From Ectocarpus siliculosus (Eukaryota; Sar; Phaeophyceae; Ectocarpales; Ectocarpaceae), in NCBI GenBank assembly GCA_000310025.1, contig FN649748.1, forward strand, positions 2,254,658 to 2,284,243: 29,586 nt of DNA. Reading direction: 5' to 3'. Each line of letters starts with the position of its first letter. Within the stretch, counting starts at the first letter, position 1. Shown here one piece after another: positions 9,679 through 19,292 of this stretch. A program made the position numbers and the translations under genes. A model generated the notes under the pieces. The model made no database searches and was not told the origin of the DNA. It saw only the letters and a program-made list of their open reading frames with translations.

Positions 9679-12600
9679 ATGTCCTCTTCGCAAGGCGGGG
9701 GGCGTGCCCAGGAGCGTCGGGAGCAGGAGGAGCATCGGGAGCACCAGCAGCATTATCATCATCAGCAGCAGCACCAGCGGCAGCACCAGCAGCTACCTTC
9801 GCGAGGCTATGTTGCAAGTTGGTCCTCCGTCCCACTACAGCAGCGCCAGTCGCAGCAGTCGTACCACTCGCCCGGGTCCAGCTGGGCGCCAATCCCTGCG
9901 GTTGGAGGACCGCGGCAGGATTTCGCATCGCTGGGTGGGCATCCCATGTCGTTCCCCCAGAGCAGCCACTTGGCGGCTCCTCCACAGCTGCCGCCGCAGT
10001 TCATGACGGCGCGTCTGCCGCACACAAGCACGCCTGCCCCCTTGCGCGGCTCTCCATCGCCGCCTCTGCCGCAAGCAAGCACGCCATATGTGGGTGGAAG
10101 GGGGGCACCCGTGCCTGAGGAGCTCGACAGGAGCACAGACATGGCCCAGCAGCTCCAGGAGCTCAGCCGGAGAAAAAGCCCCCCGCGTTCAGCCCCTTGG
10201 ACATGGACAACCTTTCCGGCGAGGAAGACGGGCCCCCTCGTGCTACTGCATCCAAGGTAACACGTATGAGCTGCTGTCGTTTGTACGCAACAAGGCCCGA
10301 GCAGCGTACATGTCAAGGCACAGGCTTGTAAGTGTCAAGGCAGTGCAACCGTATGTGACACAAGATATCACCCCCCCCCCCTTGACCGGTTGGCAAAGCT
10401 CAATTGCTCTGTCACAAAGAGTGGTGGTGCAGAAGATGGCTGCATTGAAACCGCGCCGTCAAGAGCATTAAGCGTTTCGTGTATTTGTGGATTCGGCTTC
10501 ATGGAGTAGTCGAGCTTTCAACATCGGCGGTGTGCTATCTTGTGCCACCTACCGATGTAGGTTGGTCGCGCTTGTTATTTGTACAGCTTGAAAGATTTAA
10601 GACAGCGGTGAAGATATTGTGTGCTGCGGCTGCTTGCAGCCAACCGTGGAGCAGTAGCAGGGGGAAGCATAGCATTTCCCATATATGCTTAGCCCAGTGT
10701 TTGATTGCATGCAATATGTTTCGAGTGCAACTATCTGAGATGCCTCCACTTCGTGCCATCCCACCATGGTCCTCGTCGTCTGCGCTGTTCCTCCACCATG
10801 TTCCCAGAGGAAGAACCGCACCCTCGCCGGTTCCTCCGAGGCCCACGGCGGCGAAAGCAGCGGGACGTCAGCAGAAGACGTCGGTAGCCAGGTGAAACAC
10901 CACGGAGTCTCGAGACTGCAATACGTTGCGTTAGAGGCTCTAGAGTTCTCCGTGCAGACGTAAATCTTTCGTGGCGTGCGCTCTTGGCTAGCCGACTTTT
11001 CGTGTTTTCGAGTGATGAGCGTTGGAAGCTGCTCGAACATAAAAAGCACACGATCGAAATAGGTGGCACAAACGCTGCGTCTGCCACCGCATCGAAACGT
11101 GCTTTTGAGTGCTGCAAGTTAGACTCGAGGGTGGCAGATACAAGCACGAAACGACAGCAGTGTGCTACCCCCCCTCCTGTGGCCGAACGTGCACCGGGCA
11201 ACAGAGCGGTTTGTTTGCTCCTGACTGCTCCCGTAAAGCGAGCTACGATAACACGGCAGTCTGACTGCTGTTTATGCACGGGACAACCAAAAAGCGGCAG
11301 CAGCAAATACACAAGTGGATGACACAGCGATCGAAAGCCTGCCATGACCTTTGCCTGAAAAAACAGTGTTGAGACAACAGTGTTGGGACGACTTGTCCTT
11401 GTGGTCAACCTGAAAAAAATCACACGGTCTAGGTGTGTCATTTGCGTGTCACGTCGACCTGGTGCCTGCAGCATCGTTAATTTTGGCAACGTGTAGCGCG
11501 GCGCAACCCTGTGTATTGCCTGGTTTTATTATTATTCGAGTGAGAAAACAAAGACCAACCTGTTTCAGCTCTTCAGCCATCGGTGAGTTGCCGCAAAGTT
11601 ATGGTGTTTGAAACCTGACTTGCGTTATATTCATTTTGTCCCATTGGTTGCCCCCCTTTTATGCCAGCGTGCGCTGAACTTGTCTCTAGACGACCGTTCT
11701 GTCGACAGTGGAGGGGATAGCCTCGGCAACGAAGACGGAGATGAGGACAGCGACTCCGACTCCGCAAAGGTACGGCGTTAGGTAGATCATGTCGGCATCC
11801 GCCCACCGCGTTCAAACCAGAAGAGTTCTATGTTAGCGTCGAGGGTCGTTCGTAATTGTTGTGACACAAAATATCAACTTGGGGGATGTTGTTCTTCTTC
11901 AGGAAAGTGAGTACATCTCGAAAAGATGCATGCATGCCGCTCCCCTCCAAAGGAGTGATCCTTTATTGTGACCCGGATGTCGGAAGAGAAGACGAGAATA
12001 TATCGCGGACCCCGTAGGTGGTCAATGGTTGTTTGACCAGTATTTTGTCCAAACACATAAAATCTCAAACCTATAATAGTACAAGGAGCAACAACGTTGC
12101 ACAACACGCCGATCGCTCCTTGAGCCCGAAAGAGAAGCAGAACCAAACAAGGCAGCAAGAGATGGAGGAACGCCGCAGGCCAGGGATTCACTTCAGGTCT
12201 GCAGAGGTAGGCTGGCGGTGCAGTTGTACCACGACGTCGTGAAACTTAAGGGCGGTGGTAGCGTGTCTCACGTTGGAGATTTGATCATCCCTGATGGGAC
12301 ACGGGGATGGGGTCAAGCGTTCCGGGGGGCCGGGTTGCCGCGGAATAGAGGGCGATGGTGTAGATGCCCGCAAGGAACTCGGGGAAGCAAACAGCGCAGC
12401 GAAGGAACGGCGCAAAAAAAAGGCCTCTGAGGCCGCCCGTAGAAGGGCGAACGAGGAGACAAAACAGTTGAGGCGATGAAGGCGGCAGTAGACGCTATCG
12501 TGAACTTCCAAAAAGCGGACGCTAAGGACGAGGAACCGTGTGCAGAATCCGACGTGGCTGGTCAGCTATCCGAAGCGAGCAAAAATGCCATGAAAGCCCA

Positions 12601-12724
12601 AGCTGACGTAGACGGTCTCCCTCAAAACTGCAGTGCCCTAGCGCGCCGTGCGACAGAGCAAGCTCTCTCCCTTCGGGAGAAGGAGATGAAAGCCCTCATG
12701 AACGAGCACGACTCATCCCTCTAA
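9679..12724 (+). CDS. Multi-exon gene for a Gln/His-rich, acidic then charged protein; function unknown
   Basis: ATG at 9679. Exons are 9679-10256 (donor GTAACA), 10808-10891 (acceptor after CATGTTCCCAG, donor GTGAAA), 11668-11769 (acceptor after CCTTTTATGCCAG, donor GTACGG), a fourth starting near 12126-12141 and ending 12206 (donor GTAGGC), and a last one starting near 12318-12375 and ending with TAA at 12724. The middle exons are all phase 0 with GC-rich third positions. The protein begins Gln/His-rich (residues about 10-50), continues Pro/Ser-rich, becomes acidic (DSLGNEDGDEDSDSDSAK), and ends in a Lys/Arg/Glu/Ala-rich, probably helical region (KERRKKKASEAARRRANEE). This layout recalls nuclear regulatory or chromatin-associated proteins, but no domain was recognised. 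Exon 1 and the last exon each need a -1 frame change, at 10173-10185 and 12461-12464, to stay coherent. The boundaries of the last intron are weak. Confidence 0.5.
10349..10554. mobile_element. Small inverted-repeat element (MITE) in an intron
   Basis: The left end CCGTATGTGACACAAGATAT (from 10349) is an imperfect reverse complement of 10529-10554 (GTGTGCTATCTTGTGCCACC core), with about 20 of 24 positions matching. The 206-bp unit has no coding capacity and lies in the first intron of the 9679-12724 gene. Its terminal core, ACAAGATA(A/T/G)CAC, recurs at 15888-15916 and in the elements at 27070-27200 and 28754-28868, so it belongs to a dispersed family in this window. Confidence 0.65.
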
Positions 12725-12729
12725 GCACG

Positions 12730-13990
12730 CGGTAATGCATAGCTTGCTGCTCTCGGGAGCTTCGCGTCGTTACATCCGTTTCATTTTTTGCCGGGGGGGG
12801 GGGTCTACCTCTCTTTTCTGCCGTGGGAAATTCTTGAATTCTATAAACGCTTAAATGTCAGTGAACGTGGTACAGCTCCGTGAAGGGCGAGTGTTTCTGC
12901 AGTTTATTGGTTCCCGGTGTGAGAGGGTAGACGGACTGTTGTTGGCTCCGTTTTTTTTCGTGGTTACATGCTTTTCCTATGAAGGAGGCTCCGTATTTTC
13001 CCAGCGGGCACGTGGCTCCGCTTGCATGCCATGGGGGTGGAGTTTGGTTTCATTGTATATTTGTTGTAGCGGAGTGAATCCGTTCTACCGCGACCCACTT
13101 CACCTTTTTGGTGAAGTGTTTCTCGGTGCTAATATTAGTGCGGGTTGACAAATGGTCTCCACGAGCGAAGGTGACACGTGTGTTTGACACAAAGGCGAGG
13201 GAAGGGCAGGGTCGTTTCCTTATGCACGCGATCAACAGCGTCAAAACGGGTGCTGCGTTTCGCTATGATGGGATTGTTTTTTGTCGCGGTTCGCGTTTGA
13301 GTCCGAAGGTGAATAAAAAATCGAAGTCGTCAGGAACGTGGTCAAACGACGCTCCTAGTACCAGACTTTTTGCCCTTCGTTAATTTTTTCGAATTATTGC
13401 GGCATGCACGAGACTCAAGCGGCCGCCGCTTGCTGCAAGCATGATTTTCTGAAACCATCGTGCAGAACCCACCCCGCCCGACCATGACACGTGGTGTAAG
13501 TGCTGCCCCCGAACGACTCATGCAACCGGCATGCGTCTTAACTTCCTCTCCTTCCTTCAACACACACCGCTTCACCCCTTGGCAACTTGCCTAGGACATT
13601 TCTTGTTTGTGTAAGGTGTGTGGAGAACGGCACGTTTCTCTCTTTCTCACACACACACGCGGCAGAAGGCCTGTCTCCCCAACTATTATATCTCTCTGCC
13701 CCCCCCCCCCCCCCCCCCCAAACACACGAAGACACGAAACGCGGGACTGCGTTGGAAAGCTGTGTCAAGTCACCTAGAAGCCAGCTCCGTCATGCCCCCT
13801 TCAGTACATGTGACTCGCCGTTGCGTTACACCACGTCCCACCTCCAAATCATCCCGTCCTCTCGCCCCCCACCGTTGTTTTAACATAAAGAAACCGTTCC
13901 AGTTTCCGCTCAGCACATTCTAGACGCCTGCCTCACGTGATCACGAGCCAGTTGCCGTAAAAAGCACCTGTTCTAGGTATAAAAAAAAAT
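12730..13990. other. Intergenic region with a hairpin and a C21 run
   Basis: No gene recognised. A G-run lies at about 12791-12801. A perfect hairpin (arms CACTTCACC and GGTGAAGTG, five-T loop) spans 13096-13118. An uninterrupted run of 21 C occupies 13699-13719, next to a CA-rich tract. Open frames here have no domains or splice structure. Confidence 0.5.
13096..13118. repeat. Perfect 9-bp hairpin with T5 loop
   Basis: CACTTCACC, TTTTT, GGTGAAGTG. It lies about 370 bp downstream of the stop codon of the plus-strand gene. A role in transcript 3'-end structure cannot be shown from sequence. Confidence 0.6.
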
Positions 13991-14095
13991 CGTATGGACC
14001 CAGCAAAAACTCCTTCACTACAAACAATTGCGACGAATGAAGGAACTCGAAACATTAACAACACACGCAGTACGAGGGCCCGTGCCCCTCGCTTT

Positions 14096-16671
14096 TTAGA
14101 TGACACGGTTGGCGTTGCGGTTGAGGATGAATCTCGGTCGCCCCATGGATTTCTGGTCCAGGTAGTCACGAATGAGTTCGCGAGGCATGGACACCTCCGC
14201 AGCTTTCGATGGCCTGCCCCGTGCGGGCACCGTGTCGTAGTAGCTCCCACTGATGCTCCCGTCAGGGTGGAAGGTCACGCTCTCGGGAGCAGATACCTTC
14301 CACGCGGACTGAGGGACGGGGGGCCCTGCGACGTCGCAAGAAGTTGTGCAGCCGAACGATCGTGTTCATGACGTGGCCGACGCGGTCTAGTCGGATCGCC
14401 AGCGGCTTCTACAGAATTCCCCACGTCTTCACCTGTCATCGTATTAGGCGGGAACGGCGGCACCTGGTTGGTCGGTACTTCATACCCCTGAACTAATCGC
14501 CGATATGTACCCATTAAAACTTTGGGATAGAACCAGATGGGGGAGGCGAGACGCGCATTTGACACGTCCGGCTATGCCCAGCTATGTAGTACTGCGTGCT
14601 ACGGATCAATGTTGAATCATTTTCGCGTTCCAGTCGAGAACATTGACACTAAAGAGGTGGTTACCGAAATACTACAACATTCTCAACAATAGTCTCTTCG
14701 AAGAGGCACGAGAGAGGGCGGCAAAAAGAGTGGCGTCGGTTCGAGTGCTCACCAGTATGCCGAACGCTTGCTCGATGGAGACCCTGGCCTGCGACTGGTA
14801 AAAGTTGTACGCGTCTTGGCTGAGGGTGAGGGCAGTGCCTGGGTAGGGGACGAGCACTTGGTTCGACGCCGGGTAGGCGGCGTCGCCAACGATGAAGCAG
14901 TCGGGTGGGAGCTTCCTCAGGAGTGCGTCGAAGCCAGAATTCTTGAACGCCGTGCGGTCGTTCTGGATTTCCGGGCAGTTCATCGTCCACGTGATGATCT
15001 CATAGCTGGCGTTGCAGATGCCCTGAGTACAATTGGTCGCCGTGGGTGAAAGCATTGTTGTTGGTGGCCAAAAGGTCTTCAACATTGGGCACGGAACGGC
15101 ATGAGCGAATGTGCTAACTCCGCCCGGGGAGATCTACGTCGTAGGATGCTTGTTTCCAACACTTCCCGGGGAGATCTACGTCGTAGGATGCTTGTTTCCA
15201 ACACTTCCCAGGGGAGATCTACGTCGCAGGATGCTTGTTCCCAACACTTCCATCCTCGAGGTGTCTCTTTGCTGCATGTTGTAACAATGTTCCTTCTATA
15301 TCCTGCTGTTGCCGATGTTGTTGGATACATCATTGTTTTGTGTAAATAGATAAACCGTTGCAACAACACCGCCACAGCATCCGCGTCTCAACTTTCGCCA
15401 CTGCTACTCCTCCTGTGTACGCCCCAGCGAAGAGCTGTTTGCCCCCAACACTTAACGGTCGTGACTGCTGTGTACTCTTGGTTTGTCTACATGGGCTACC
15501 TACGATGAATACGTGTAGTTCTGACACAGCTGAAGATCAGAGAGAAAAACGTCATGGCACGGCAGGAGAGACGACAGTAACACTAACCGCAAATATGACC
15601 GTACGTTCTGGCGCGAGCGGTTCGTGCGGCAACATGGAATGCGCATCTCAGACAGAACAGAAACAGGTACCGCACACGACGCAATAAAACTCAACCCCGG
15701 CAAGGACCAATTTTTCAAAGCTCGCTTTTGATAAAGTATTCGATTGAACAACAGCACAAAGAGTCGAAGCGCCGAAAACGGCGGCGTTGAAGCCGTCTCA
15801 TCGGCAAGTCTCCGAATAAGGATCGTTTCGTGCATGCATCCTCTCCGTCGTGGACTACTGTAAACGAGTTTTGAAAATTGGTCCAGGGGGTGTGTTATCT
15901 TGTGTCGTATCCGGTGCCCTTGTGTGTCCGCGCACGGCTGCTGTATACAGTGTTGTCTACAGCAGTATACATGTATGGGACCACCCCGAACTATGTATAA
16001 CGCACCTGGAAGTTCATGCCAAAAGCTTTCTTGTGTCCAGTGTAGAACGATCCGGGATTGCAGTGCCTCTTCAGGCACGGCTGGATCAACCGCACGAACA
16101 GCCCGTCCATGGCTCCCACGCATCTTCGGATGACGCCGTTCGTGCTTCGCCTCCGGTACAGCTCGGCTTGGGCGTCGGCCTCGTCCCCTTCTGGCCATTT
16201 GCAATCCAACTCCCTGGTCTGGTTGATGGCATCGATTACAAGGTGCACTATGGCATACGCCGTGCTTTTCGCGATGACATTCGAGTCCATGATCTCGAAC
16301 ACACTCCCGCCTGCCAAGAAGCGGAGAGTCATCGCCAGCTGAAACTCCACTGGGATAGCTCCGTTGCGCAGAGCCCCCATCTTTTCGTCCCTTCTAAGCT
16401 TGGGACGTAGGATGTCTGCCAGGGTCATGAAATCGGTGTAATCCATGCTGAAGCGCTTCCTGAACGTGTTGTCTTCGACCATGGGTCGCACAAACGTGTA
16501 GAACGACCTCCGCTCCCGATACACAAAGTCGTCGCGGTGTGCGGGGGCATCGCTGTCGTCGTCCGTCAAAACCATTACGAGCAAAATCTGCAGCAGCATC
16601 TGCATGGGCTTCTTCTTCTGGCCTCTCTTGTAGGAGCTCCTTCGAGCGTGGCTGCGCGGAGGACGCGCCAT
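14096..16671 (-). CDS. PIF/Harbinger transposase (DDE_Tnp_4), one frameshift
   Basis: Minus strand, ATG at 16671. Exons: 16671-16006 (222 codons, donor GTGCGT), 15022-14753 (acceptor after TTGTACTCAG, donor GTGAGC), and 14408-14096 (acceptor after AATTCTGTAG, stop TAA). All junctions are phase 0. Exon 1 holds the helical N-terminal region (MTLADILRPKL; LAMTLRFLAGGSVFEIM) and the first catalytic Asp in CVGAMDGLFVRL, followed by NPGSFYTGHKKAFGMNFQ. Exon 2 has the second Asp in VGDAAYP and the Glu in RVSIEQAFGIL. Exon 3 has VMNTIVRLHNFL, as in Harbinger transposases, then a conserved-looking tail (HPDGSISGSYYDTVPARGRP). The DDE triad is complete. Exon 3 is 313 nt and changes frame at the six-base G run at 14318-14323 (C run on the coding strand), so the copy may be dead or the base miscalled. 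The usual RWG segment after QAFGIL is missing, so a short exon between 14409 and 14752 may have been overlooked. No TIR pair or 3-bp duplication was established. Confidence 0.85.
15123..15249. repeat. Three-copy 42-bp minisatellite in a transposase intron
   Basis: Units at 15123-15164, 15165-15206 and 15207-15249 (42, 42 and 43 bp). The first two are identical; the third differs by an inserted A and two substitutions. Each contains GGGGAGATCTACGTCG and ATGCTTGTT. It lies in the first intron of the Harbinger transposase. Confidence 0.95.
15888..15916. repeat. Solo copy of the ACAAGATAACAC terminal motif
   Basis: GGTGTGTTATCTTGTGTCGT matches the right-hand arm of the elements at 10529-10554 and 28846-28866. 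No inverted partner was seen close by, so this is a fragment of the same short-element family, inside the Harbinger intron. Confidence 0.45.
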
Positions 16672-16862
16672 GGTCGCGTGCGATGTGTGCGGAATGCTGT
16701 GTGTCCAGTGCTGTGGCGGTGGATTGCGTCACCGCGGGACTGTCGTCAAACCAGACTGTTCGGTCCCTTCGTATGTGTGCAAGGGAGAATCGTTGTTGGA
16801 AGAATTCTCGTCCGTACTTTCGTCGATAAGACACACAGGCCATTTTCGTTCGGATTTAGGTA

Positions 16863-16927
16863 GATCCGACTCGTGTATTCTCATAATCAAGTGTAAATTC
16901 GAGATGCGATTTTTCCGTGAAGACCTA
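16863..16927 (+). repeat. Dispersed 65-bp repeat, possible right edge of the Harbinger element
   Basis: Matches the minus strand of 9290-9355 (shared TTCGAGATGCGATT and AAGACCTA). It lies 190 bp upstream of the Harbinger start codon, where the element's right end is expected. The sequence TAGGTATAAAAAAAAATCG at about 13976-13994 could be a badly decayed left partner, but the match is too weak to call. Confidence 0.45.
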
Positions 16928-17099
16928 ACACCTCCCCGATCATTGAAAGGGGGCTCGCAAGGCGTGCGGTTGGCGTGGAACTTGAACTGCAACAACCATG
17001 CTCCCCCCGTTGCTGGTTTGCGTGGAAAAGTTGAGTTCCTGCCATGGGTATATTCGATGGGATTCGCGTCAACCGTTGGAGTTCAGAGGAGATTACGGC

Positions 17100-17905
17100 A
17101 TGGAAAGTGTACTTTTACTATTGGGGCGTGTACTAACGTCCATTTTCTGGACAGAGAACACGGAACAGGGAACTCGGAATTATTGCCTGATTGGTCAGCC
17201 ACACAAAAAAGTTTCCTGGAAACAAGAAATGCCACACACATTCCCTGTTTGAGGTAGTTATGCCGCACCATAATTTTAACTCCCTCGGGAGTTAAAATTA
17301 GCCAACAGGCCGTAGGGAACGTGGAACACGGACTCTTCCGTGGCAATTCAGGACGTGGTGGGATGTGTGTGTGTGTGTGATCACTCTCGGGCATGCGGCT
17401 GTGACAGGCGTTGCATGCTACCGGTGCAAGCCGTGTAGGCATCGCCACAATAATCAGATGTCTCGCATGCAAAAAAAACGGCGGTGGATGCTCGTGTAGC
17501 CGTTGTATGGGGGAACCTAAAGTGTCAAAGAAACGGCAAGCTGCCGTGGACCACACCTCAAAAATGCATGCCTTTCAGAGCACTGTCGAGGGTGCGGATT
17601 GCATGACGAGCACCGCCTGTTCTAGCCGATACCTATTAACACATGTGTTTGATGTGCGCTCGTCAACAGCTTCCTTCAAAACTACACCATCACCACCCCC
17701 CCTCTACCGTCTACCTCCCACTCGTCTTTGTGCATCCAATGGTTGCATTTGTTGCCTTCGAGTACCTGCGGGCCCCAAGCGCGCACTGAAACGTTCCGTG
17801 TTCCTGGAAATGTGGTGTATGTTAGGACACAACCACACGGAACAGGGAACAGAATTCCCTGTTCCCTGTCCATCAAGGGACGTTAGTACACGCCCTGATT
17901 TCCAT
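17100..17905. repeat. Inverted duplication with an internal near-perfect palindrome
   Basis: Bases 17124-17180 and 17839-17895 are imperfect reverse complements; both read GGGCGTGTACTAACGTCC then TGGACAG and GAACA in the same order. Similarity extends outward to a CATGGAAA on both sides. The right arm contains its own hairpin (CAGGGAACAG, AATTCC, CTGTTCCCTG at 17843-17868). Between the arms lies the palindrome at 17271-17300. No coding sequence was recognised. An 800-bp non-autonomous element is possible, but no target duplication was found. Confidence 0.6.
17271..17300. repeat. 30-bp inverted repeat, 14-bp perfect arms
   Basis: TAATTTTAACTCCC and GGGAGTTAAAATTA are perfect complements separated by only TC. 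Such a compact palindrome can extrude as a cruciform. It lies inside the inverted duplication 17100-17905. Confidence 0.9.
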
Positions 17906-18249
17906 GGACACAAAACAGAAATACAAAGCCGTTGCGCACTAGAGGCCCAGAGCCCCATGGCTTGCGCTCGCTCAAACGCACCTGACGAACTTGCTCCCTG
18001 CGTTTCGGGACAGCCCCGCGCAGGCCACTGCTACGAGGACGGCCGTAAATGTCAAGAACATTCTCCGCATGATGATGCCGCTGCTGTTCTTCCCACACAC
18101 CCCCCACGAGGGGCGAGATCGGCAACGCGCTTTGCCTGTCCAATCCTAAACACACGCTCTTGTACACCAACGTGTGCGAGAAACGCTGCGCGTTTTGTAC
18201 GTAGTACTGCTACACCTTTGTGTGGGCCTGCGGCGGTGGCGGTTGTTGT

Positions 18250-18258
18250 GTTGCAGAG
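18250..18258. repeat. Left 9-bp target-site duplication of the MULE
   Basis: GTTGCAGAG immediately precedes the terminal GGGCGCGAA of the left TIR and is repeated exactly at 24314-24322 after the right TIR. Nine-base duplications are typical of Mutator-like elements. Confidence 0.95.
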
Positions 18259-18379
18259 GGGCGCGAATATTTGCAATCCATGGATTATAAAAGAGAACCA
18301 CAGTCCAAACATCCGGACGGATCGAAACCCCGGGAAACCGCCCGGAGTGTCCCCGAAGAGGTTCTCCTCTCTCCCTCTC
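18259..18379 (+). repeat. Left TIR of the MULE
   Basis: About 121 bp, with only scattered differences from the reverse complement of 24196-24313, mostly at GCGAA(A)TAT, TATAA/GAAG, CCGGACGG/CCATATGG and the pyrimidine-rich inner edge. It contains TATAAAAG in the inward direction at about 18287, where the right TIR has TATAGAAG. Confidence 0.93.
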
Positions 18380-19292
18380 AAATTCAATATTATCTCGGAG
18401 CCTGGATCTAACGCCCGTTGTCTTCGGAAGCAGAGCTCTCGTCTGCAGCAACAGCCTCAACAGTCCATACTGCCATACTGGCACATATTTCACGCCAAGG
18501 CCACCCTTCGCACCCGGGATGCCCAGGAGACGCTAGGCCTCAGAGGAACAGGAGGACACGACGACACACAACGCCCCGTACTTAGAGGAGTGCTCGTCTC
18601 TCTCTGTGTGTGTGTCTATCCGCGTGTGGTGCTGCTGTTGTTGTGCGTTTCTGCTGCTGCAAGCAATTGTTGCTGTAGATTTTGTGAACTACATACAGCA
18701 GTATTCTTTTTTTGGTAGATATAACCTGCTGCACGGTGCTGCCGTGATGGATGTCAGTCATCATGGGGCCGTCAAAATCTGTAGGCATCGTTTAGTTCGC
18801 ACACCGCAGGCCCGCTCAACAAACTCGAGACGCGGCTCACACGGTTTTCTTCGCAGAGCACACAGGTCGACAAGCACAGATAGACGCAGAAAAAAACAAA
18901 ACAGAACAATCAATATCCAACAGCGATTTGATGATAGACTGACCCCCACCAAAAAAATGAAAGGACCTGGATATGACCCCAACACGGCAAAAAAGGGGGC
19001 GGAAGAAAGAAAAGAAAAGGAAATGGAACAAAAGAAATAAAAACAGGACAGGAACCAGATGGCCCCATCGAACGCTACACCGCAACAACCAAATAGACAT
19101 ACAAACACAAAATCGACAACATCACAGACGGCGATCGGCGCAAAAACGCCGAAGCGAAAAATAAACAACACACCGAGCCTTGACCTGCCGCCGGGGGGGG
19201 ACAAAACATCGTTCAGGCATATGCCCCGGTGACGTCGTAAACCTAGGGCCGCGTACCGCTACTCACGTACCCCAAAGTATGCAACACCGAAA

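Noticed and set aside
10731-11489. 252-codon minus-strand open frame
   Set aside because: It lies antisense over an exon (10808-10891) and introns of the plus-strand gene, which have coherent splice phases. No domain was recognised.
12207-12430. Shifted frame (YHDVVKLKGGGSVSHVGDLI) as a coding continuation
   Set aside because: It would need an 18-nt intron or an unsupported frame change right at the exon end. Left as an unresolved intron.
13699-13719. C21 run as a functional G-quadruplex partner
   Set aside because: A single unbroken homopolymer without spaced tracts; best treated as simple sequence and a likely assembly length error.
17411-18718. 435-codon plus-strand open frame, the longest in the window
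   Set aside because: It runs straight across the MULE boundary at 18259 and through the TIR, has no domain or codon bias, and includes the palindrome-rich repeat. It is open by chance.
18761-19204. Hydrophobic minus-strand open frame in the left arm of the MULE
   Set aside because: A/C-rich simple sequence on the plus strand produces Phe/Leu/Cys runs on the other strand. There is no splice or domain support.
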